25,437 nucleotides of DNA from positions 1,029,907-1,055,343 of the forward strand of contig BFEA01000356.1 in the NCBI GenBank assembly GCA_003427395.1. Direction: 5' to 3'. Both the position numbers and the translations under genes were made by a program. The notes below the pieces were generated by a model. That model was not told where the DNA came from. It searched no databases and saw nothing but the letters and a program-made list of their open reading frames with translations. Shown here piece after piece: positions 20,125-25,437 of the stretch (the first letter of the stretch is position 1; every line of letters starts with the position of its first letter). The DNA is from Chara braunii. Its lineage: Eukaryota > Streptophyta > Charophyceae > Charales > Characeae.

Positions 20125-20140
20125 GAAAGAGTGGGGGGAA
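20125..20140 (+). promoter_or_regulatory. Polypurine tract 2, directly before the putative 3' LTR
   Basis: GAAAGAGTGGGGGGAA ends at 20140 and TGTGTCGGGACT begins at 20141. A purine-rich primer immediately followed by TG is the expected junction of internal region and 3' LTR. GCGATGAGGACATCG lies just upstream, as at tract 1. Confidence 0.65.
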
Positions 20141-20692
20141 TGTGTCGGGACTGGTGAGTCCCGAATAACTTCCCATCACTCGAGAGACCGAATATGGATG
20201 AGTTGTGCACAACAGAGAAATCTGAAGTGAGACGAGATAAAGGATTAGGCCGCAGGAGGGAGTAACGCCCTGGGGCGAGAACCACAGGAGGAAAGAACTA
20301 AGCGGCGGCAAGCGAGCGAGCGCAAGAACAGGGGCACATAGAACATAGTAGGAGGCCGGGAGGGTCATAGGAACGCAATAAGACTAAGGCCAAATGACTC
20401 TTTGAACTAGCAATTGCAGCACGACAGCAATAAGGGAATGAGGAAGTCGAGGGATGGGCGGCCAGAAGCCGCGAGAAGCCAGAAAATGAGGGGCCAATGT
20501 GGGGGCCACCTACGGGAGCCTTGGAGCGGAGGCCCATGACCAAGCAGATCGGCACGCACAAGGCGCGAGGAAAGACTAAGAAGAGGGGTCGCTATGGGGC
20601 AACAAGACGCCCAAGGGGCATGGGACACCTTGGGGAAAGACACCCGGGGCCACGTGGGACTAAGTAAAAATGATGGCATCCGGGGCAAAATG

Positions 20693-20787
20693 TGTCGGGG
20701 ACCACCGACGAGACTAAGTGTCGGGGACCGCCGACGGGACTAAGTGTCGGGGACCACCGACGGGACAAGTGGCGGGGACATGTGAAA
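20693..20787 (+). repeat. 26-bp tandem repeat x 3.6 resembling the LTR start
   Basis: Units start at 20693, 20719, 20745 and 20770. Each has TGTCGGGGACCACCGACGGG and ACTAAG. Each can fold through GTCGG and CCGAC. TGTGTCGGG at 20691 equals the first nine bases of the putative LTR at 20141. Confidence 0.92.
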
Positions 20788-20844
20788 GTCCCAAGAAGAA
20801 ACGGCGGCACCGCATGAGGAAAAAATAATAAATGCAAGGTGCAC

Positions 20845-20866
20845 CGTCAAGATCGACATCTTGACG
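20845..20866 (+). other. Hairpin, perfect 9-bp stem (copy 1)
   Basis: CGTCAAGAT (20845-20853), loop CGAC, ATCTTGACG (20858-20866). The equivalent place in copy 2 also folds although its bases differ. Confidence 0.6.
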
Positions 20867-21129
20867 ACCAACAATATTAGCACCACTAGTGCAAGTACCA
20901 ATGGTGACAAACGGGAAGGCCAAAAGGAAAAGGAAAAGTAAAGAAAGCTGAAGTGGGAGGCATGGGAGCAATCCGAAAAATCTCGGATCAGCCTCCCTCA
21001 AGAAAATAGAGTCAAATAAGACCCCATGTGAAAAATAGCCCTCCGCGAGAAAATCAGAGTAGGAGGGACCATTGTGGGAGAAATGTAGGAGTAAAAGGAG
21101 GCTCCCATGGGCATGGGAAGGCCATTATC

Positions 21130-21153
21130 GCAGTCCGAGAAATAACAGACTGC
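21130..21153 (+). other. GCAGTC-type hairpin
   Basis: GCAGTC (21130-21135) pairs with GACTGC (21148-21153). It is a member of the GCAGTCCG hairpin family scattered through the putative U3. Confidence 0.5.
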
Positions 21154-21374
21154 ACCTTGGGCATAGGGAGGGCCAAAACTAAGAGGAAGAGGCTAGAAAA
21201 GGGCCTTAACAGCCACTCGACACTTGGCACGCTAGAAAAAAGAGAGAAAAGAAAAGAAAAATGGGGGAGAATAAGACAAAAAGAGTGAGAGGGAGTGAGT
21301 GAGTTGGCCGTCAGTAAGGACTGCCTTAAGTAGGGACTGGCAGATCCCTACTGTCCAAGAAAAGAGGACAAAAG

Positions 21375-21405
<31 letters not shown>

Positions 21406-21486
21406 AGACCTTAACGGTAAAAAACGGTCACTTGGGAAGATTCATCCGTGACCAGATTCATTCTGGAATATGGCGGTTACAAAAGA

Positions 21487-21533
21487 CTTTGATTTTCTTT
21501 GATTTTTGCATAGAAAATCAAAGAAAATCAAGG
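21487..21533 (+). other. Strong hairpin, 20-bp arms with one mismatch
   Basis: CTTTGATTTTCTTTGATTTT (21487-21506), a 7-nt loop, and AAAATCAAAGAAAATCAAGG (21514-21533). Nineteen of twenty positions are complementary, and the exception is a T:G pair that RNA tolerates. It is the longest inverted repeat I found in the window. Confidence 0.8.
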
Positions 21534-21576
21534 CCTCTTGCAACCAGAATAAAATAGAATACATGCATGAGGAAAA

Positions 21577-21840
21577 ACACATGTTTTAGGTGCATCCGGA
21601 GTCAAAATCAAGGTCGGATGCACTTGGGAATTGGCCGTTTCTTTTTCTTTTGAGTAGGGGCTAGTTGTGGGGCATTGGGGCTAACGAATTGACCCGCATT
21701 GCAGTCCGAGTTGCAACGAACTGCATGGGGGAGAGAAAACACATGTTCTAGGTGCATCCGGAGTCAATATTGAGCCTGGATGCACTAGAAAATTTGACGC
21801 TTCATTTTCTTTTAACATGGGGCAAGTTGTGGGGCTGTGG
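21577..21840 (+). repeat. About 160-bp tandem duplication, each copy with a GTGCATCC hairpin
   Basis: ACACATGTT-TAGGTGCATCC appears near 21577 and 21739, and both copies run on to a G-G-C/A-A-GTTGTGGGG segment. In copy 1, GTGCATCCG (21590-21598) pairs with CGGATGCAC (21615-21623). In copy 2, GTGCATCC (21752-21759) pairs with GGATGCAC (21778-21785), and flanking TTCTAG/CTAGAA extends the stem with one bulge. Confidence 0.85.
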
Positions 21841-21860
21841 ATGTAGAAAACAGCCATGAC

Positions 21861-21886
21861 TGCAGTCCGAGAAATTACGGACTGCA
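21861..21886 (+). other. TGCAGTCCG hairpin, perfect 9-bp stem
   Basis: TGCAGTCCG (21861-21869) with CGGACTGCA (21878-21886) and an 8-nt loop. It is the cleanest member of the hairpin family. Confidence 0.7.
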
Positions 21887-22250
21887 TGGGGATGCCAAGG
21901 CCAAAGGGGAATGGGCTACGGCAAGCCCGGAAGGCTAGAAAGGAGCAATTTCGGCATGGGGCAAGTAAAGACGGTAAACGGCAACCATGAGATGAGATCC
22001 CACGGCCTACAAAAATCAACACACATGTAGAAATGATGGGACCACCAAGGGTAAGGAGGCCCCAGAAATAAAAATGAGACGTCATCCGGAATGTTATCGG
22101 GGGTCAAACGGGTCCAAATAATAAAAATCGAAAAACGGGACATGCATCGGCGGGACGAGGAAATGAAACTAGTATGGAGGTAGGTAGCGGGGACTTGGGG
22201 TGTCCCAAGGGAACCGTGAGCAAGCACAAGGAATATTTGTGCACGCAAAC

Positions 22251-22770
22251 GGCACCGTCGAGATCAAGGATCTAGACGGTGGAAAATATTAACACCACTA
22301 GTGCAATAACTAGTGGGAGCAAGTGGGAGAGCCATGGGGAGAAAAAAAAGTAAAATAATGATGTTGAGAAGGCTGCCCAGCAGTCCGGGATATCTCGGAC
22401 TAGCTAGGCAAGAGAAAATAGAGCCTTGAAAGGCTCAACATGAGAAAAATGCTGCCCTTAGAAAATCGGAGCAAAAGAGGCTAAAAAATGGACAAACGGA
22501 GCAAAATGGAGCCTCCTAGGAGTATGGGGGTGCCATTGTTGGAATCCGATATGTAACGGCCAAGTAACAGCCATAAACCTGACCTTGAATGAGGCCCTAG
22601 GGCCTAGAAAGAGGGTGCACAGCAGTTTGACACTTGTCACAACAGAAATAAAAGAAAAAGAAAGAAAAAAAAGAGGAAAAAGATCGAGAATGAGACAAAA
22701 GGGGAGAAAAGAGTGGAGGAGAGTGTGCCGGCCTATTGGGATCTGCATAGTAGGGACTGACATGTCCCAA
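22251..22770 (+). repeat. Diverged about 0.5-kb repeat, copy 2
   Basis: Partner of 20841-21355. It starts with a hairpin CACCGTCGAGATC (22253-22265), loop AAG, GATCTAGACGGTG (22269-22281), with 12 of 13 positions paired. It ends around the AGTAGGGACTGACATGTCCC segment. Confidence 0.75.
22382..22401 (+). other. AGTCCG inverted repeat around GATATC
   Basis: AGTCCGGGATATCTCGGACT reads nearly the same on both strands, with one G/T mismatch pair. It is a member of the same hairpin family and sits at the equivalent place to 20971-20988 in copy 1. Confidence 0.6.
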
Positions 22771-23338
22771 CTGTGACCTCATCCCTCCTAAAATGAGGGA
22801 GGGCAATCCGGATTGCAGAGATAATAAAATGTGAATTAAAAAGTTGAAAATGAGAGAAAATGCAAAAAGGAAGTGACCGGTTTTCTTTTGGGCCATGAAT
22901 CTGAGATCAGATGTCATGGTAGAGTGGAACTAGCCGTTTTTTGTGGGCCAGCTCAAAACGGCTAGCTCTGGGATGAGATGGCAGTCCAAAATGGAAAGAA
23001 ACAAAAGAGGGAAATGACAAAATAGTGCATTTGGCCCAAAAAGAGAGCCAGATACACCAAAAATTGAAAAACTAGACTTAGGGGTTCAAAATTGAAGCAA
23101 GGGCTACTAGGGGGTAACTCGGATTATTGCTGGCCTCTATCAGACAGATCCAAGGCTGAAAATGTGTCGCCGTATCGAAAAATGCTCCGGCCTACTGAAA
23201 AGAGGCCGAAACTTGAAAAAATTGAGAAAAAGGTCTTCCCACATGGCCTTTTTCTTTCACGTAAAAATGCCACTTGGGCACTAGAACCCATGGAGGCAGC
23301 ATTTGTGAGGCAAAAAGGAGGCCGGAGTAGGCCAAGAG

Positions 23339-23371
23339 GCAGTCCGACTTGGTACCAACCACTCGGACTGC
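23339..23371 (+). other. GCAGTCCGA hairpin, perfect 9-bp stem
   Basis: GCAGTCCGA (23339-23347) pairs with TCGGACTGC (23363-23371). The loop contains the palindrome TTGGTACCAA. It lies about 80 bp upstream of the TATA box. Confidence 0.65.
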
Positions 23372-23445
23372 GTGTATGGGGATACCCTGGTTCACCTCAA
23401 GGCTCATGGGGAGGCTCATGGGCTGGCCGGACTGCTGGTTTCAGC

Positions 23446-23454
23446 CTATATAAG
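23446..23454 (+). promoter_or_regulatory. TATA box of the putative LTR promoter (CTATATAAG)
   Basis: CTATATAAG fits the plant TATA consensus. Transcription would start about 25-32 bp downstream, near 23473-23482, which would set the U3/R border. This is the main reason for reading the right-hand block as an LTR. The 5' LTR equivalent lies outside the window, so it is the copy that would drive the element. Confidence 0.55.
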
Positions 23455-23904
23455 CTGAGGATGCAGTCCGCCACTCTCACATTTGCATGAGGAGTGCCCA
23501 TGCTGCCCAAGTGAGCTCACAGGAGCATCTTTGCACTTGGAGTGAGGAGGGAGGAGCCCATGCTAGTGGGAGAGCTTAGAGGAGACTAGGAGGTAGTGGG
23601 GAGGACTCTAGAGGATAGTGATGGTGGGAGAGACACTTGGGAGGTGATCCGCCATACCCCTCCTGGGTGTAGGAGAGAAGGAGAGGCTAGAGGAACCCCA
23701 TTAGCCCTCCTAGAGGGGAGGACTCCATAGCCATAGCTGGGGGAGCTTGCCATAGCCTGAGAGAAAGCAAGGGAGCAGGAGAGAAGGGCTTGGAGAAGAA
23801 GGAAGCCATAACCAAGAGGAGATTGTGCAAGCAGAGGAAGCTTCACCAAGTGGACACCAACATCAAGGAATCAACAAGGTGAGAGGAAGGAAGAGGCTTC
23901 TTCA

Positions 23905-24185
23905 CCTTCATCTTCTTTTTCTTTTTTTCTTTTTTTTTCTTTTTCTTTTTCTTCTTCTTCTTCTTCTTCTTCTTCTTCTTCTTCTTCTCCTTCCTCTCCT
24001 CCTTCTTCTTCCTCTTCCTCCTCCTCACTCCCTCCTTCCTCCTTCCTCCTTTCCTTCTCTCCCCTCTTCATCTCCTCCTTCCTCCTCTTCACTTCCATTC
24101 TCTTTGTCTTCCTCCTCTTCTTCTCCATCTCCATCTCCCTCATCTATCTCCCCTTTTCCTCCATCCTCTCTTACTTCATCTTCTC
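23905..24185 (+). repeat. Polypyrimidine tract with CTT microsatellite
   Basis: About 280 bp of nearly pure C/T, with a (CTT)n run at about 23950-23986 and CTC/CTT mixtures after it. Leu/Ser-rich and Lys/Glu-rich frames here are composition artefacts. Confidence 0.92.
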
Positions 24186-24189
24186 TCCT

Positions 24190-24840
24190 CCATGGGCTAC
24201 TCAAACTCTCTTCTTTCACTTATACACTAAGGGGTAGTACTCCGATTCATTCATAAATGCTTCTTGATGCGATCTTGGTGATATGGGCTCTTCAAACTTG
24301 TGATTTTCACACTTACACTAGTAGGTAGTATAACACTTCACACATGGATGCTTCTTGATGCAATCTTGATGATTTGGGCTCTCTAAACTTGTGATTTTCA
24401 CACTCACACTAGTAGATAGTATAACGCTTCACCCATGGATGCTTCTTGATGCAATCTTGATGATTTGGGCTCTCCAAACTTGTGATTTTCACACTCACAC
24501 TAGTGGGTGGTGTAGCACTTCACACTTGGATGCTTCTTGATGCAATCTTGGTGATATGGGCTCTTCAAACTTGGGATTTTCACGCTCACACTAGTAGCTA
24601 GTGTAGCGCTTCACACATGGATGCTTCTTGATGCAATCTTGGTGATTTGGGAGCTTCAAACTTGTGATTTTCACACTCAAACTAGTAGGTAGTGTAGCGC
24701 TTCACACATGGGTGCTTCTTGATGCAATCTTGGTGGATTGGGTTCTCCAAACTTGTGTTTTTCACACTCACACGAGTAGGTAGTATAGCGCTTCTTTCAT
24801 AGATGGTCTTTGATTCGACGTTAGTGATCTTGCCTACTTA
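24190..24840 (+). repeat. Satellite A, 91-bp unit x about 7
   Basis: TTCTTGATGCAATCTTG-type starts lie at 24261, 24352, 24443, 24534, 24625 and 24716, exactly 91 bp apart. Degenerate units lie at both edges. Other shared pieces are AACTTGTGATTTTCACACTC, ACACTAGTAGGTAGT and GCGCTTCACACATGGATG. No length variants are seen, unlike satellite B. Confidence 0.96.
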
Positions 24841-24867
24841 AACTCTTGTTTTCACTTACGTAATAGC

Positions 24868-25437
24868 ATGTGATGTTCCGGATGATCTTCCCTTCATGTG
24901 CATGTGCTTTTCATTAGTCTAGCATCTCTTTGTGTTCTTCATACTTGCTGTGATGTTCCGGATGAACTTCCCTTCATGTGCATGTGCCTTTCATTAGTCT
25001 AGCCACTATTTGTTATGCTCATACTTGGTGGGATATTCCGGTTGATCTTTTCCTTCAAGTACATATGTTTTTCATTAGTCTAGTCTCTCATTGTCAAGTT
25101 TATGTTTGATGTGGTGTCTCGGATCTCTACTTAATTGGTTTTTTCCCTTTGTGCATGTGCTTCCACTAGTCTAACCTCCCCTTGTCAAGTTCATGTTCCG
25201 AATCTTTGCTTACTTGATTGCTTCTCTATGTGCATTGTCAAGTTCATGTTCCGGATCCCTACTTAATTGGTCTCTTCTCTTTGGGCATGTGCTCCCACTA
25301 GTCTAGTCTTTCATTGTCAAGTTCATGTCCCGGATCTTTGCCTAGTTGATCCTTCTCTTTGTGCATTGTCAAGTTCATGTTCCGGATCTGTACTTAATTG
25401 GTCTCTTCTCTTTGTGCATGTGCTTCCACTAGTCTAG
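24868..25437 (+). repeat. Satellite B, second block (runs off the window)
   Basis: It starts with three diverged 80-bp units (TGATGTTCCGGATGATCTTC, TTTTCATTAGTCTAG). From about 25090 it becomes typical satellite B with TCAAGTTCATGTTCCGGATC and CCACTAGTCTAG, including a short variant. Same orientation as 1-1850. Confidence 0.94.

Larger units (their letters stand above)
20841..21355 (+). repeat. Diverged about 0.5-kb repeat, copy 1
   Basis: It matches 22251-22770 at a distance of about 1.41 kb. Shared landmarks in the same order are a CACCGTC hairpin, AATATT then CACCACTAGTGCAA, a TCCG/CGGA hairpin, AGAAAATAGAG, GACACTTG, an A/G-rich run, and GTAGGGACTG. The two copies share order but are much diverged, so the duplication is old. 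Confidence 0.75.
1..25437 (+). mobile_element. Giant Ty3/gypsy-type LTR retrotransposon (decayed; both LTRs cut by the window ends)
   Basis: Seen: gag, CCHC zinc knuckle, aspartic protease, RT, RNase H and integrase occur in that order on the + strand (8949-15075). This is Ty3/gypsy order, with integrase last. The same about 80-bp satellite lies in the same orientation at both window ends, and a polypurine tract is followed by TG at 20141. Inference: the window runs from the U5 part of a 5' LTR to the middle of the 3' LTR, so the element is longer than 25 kb. It also carries four extra ORFs before gag, one after pol, and a methyltransferase remnant. Known parallel: Ogre-type plant elements also have very long LTRs, an extra ORF before gag, and embedded tandem repeats. 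An alternative is two overlapping elements, because there are two polypurine/TG junctions (18667 and 20140). Confidence 0.72.
20141..25437 (+). mobile_element. Putative giant 3' LTR (U3, R and part of U5; continues past the window)
   Basis: It begins TGTGTCGGGACT after polypurine tract 2 and its first bases can fold (TCGGGACT 20145-20152 with AGTCCCGA 20157-20164). It has a hairpin-rich, gene-free U3 of about 3.3 kb, a TATA box at 23447-23453, then a pyrimidine tract, satellite A and satellite B. Satellite B also starts the window, upstream of the leader, as expected if both LTRs carry it. Length is at least 5.3 kb, which is very long for an LTR. The 5' copy of U3 is outside the window, so direct LTR-LTR identity cannot be checked here. 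Confidence 0.52.

Noticed and set aside
23825-24256. Poly-Leu/Ser frame of 143 codons
   Set aside because: Translation of the CTT/CTC pyrimidine tract.
24190-25437. CRISPR-like regular spacing
   Set aside because: Units are contiguous satellites without unique spacers, in a eukaryotic retroelement context.

Overview
The window looks like nuclear DNA of a plant-lineage eukaryote. It is almost entirely one very large, decayed Ty3/gypsy-type LTR retrotransposon. The style of its gag-pol proteins, the long LTR-embedded satellites and a DNMT3/phage-type cytosine methyltransferase remnant suggest a streptophyte (charophyte) alga. Chara is my best guess, from family resemblance only and with moderate confidence. 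There is no bacterial-style operon, rRNA, tRNA or CRISPR array, and no ordinary host gene that I can recognise.

Layout, all on the + strand. (1) 1-1850: satellite B, about 80 bp per unit, read as the end (U5) of a giant 5' LTR. (2) 1925-2090: a polypyrimidine tract. (3) 2100-4885: a non-coding leader with a strong splice-donor-like site at 2474-2482. (4) 4910-8526: four tandem diverged paralogous ORFs (A-D) of an unrecognised family. A and B are broken; C and D are open. (5) 8949-10075: gag with a stop, then zinc knuckle and protease (10078-11817), RT/RNase H (11763-13823) and integrase (13824-15075), all interrupted by stops and frameshifts. (6) 15437-16191: an accessory ORF of unknown function, frameshifted near its end. 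(7) 16192-18654: a 3' non-coding region with minisatellites of 29, 40 and 55 bp units. (8) 18655-18667: a first polypurine tract, followed by a 65-bp-unit minisatellite (18715-19240). (9) 19407-20006: a remnant of a C5 cytosine methyltransferase. (10) 20125-20140: a second polypurine tract, then a putative 3' LTR from 20141 to past the window end. That LTR holds a hairpin-rich U3, a TATA box at 23447-23453, a polypyrimidine tract, satellite A (91-bp units) and satellite B again.

Satellite B lies in the same orientation at both window ends, and a TATA box sits about 3.3 kb inside the right-hand block. The most economical model is therefore LTRs longer than 5.3 kb that themselves contain satellites. 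ORFs A, B and D, gag and the 3' accessory ORF each begin 11-21 nt after a good 3' splice-site-like sequence (CAG|). With the single strong donor in the leader, this suggests that each ORF was expressed from its own spliced mRNA sharing one leader. The unknown ORF family, this splicing layout and the methyltransferase next to the 3' LTR are the parts most worth following up. This copy itself is dead: pol has several stops and the integrase appears to have lost the segment with its first catalytic Asp.
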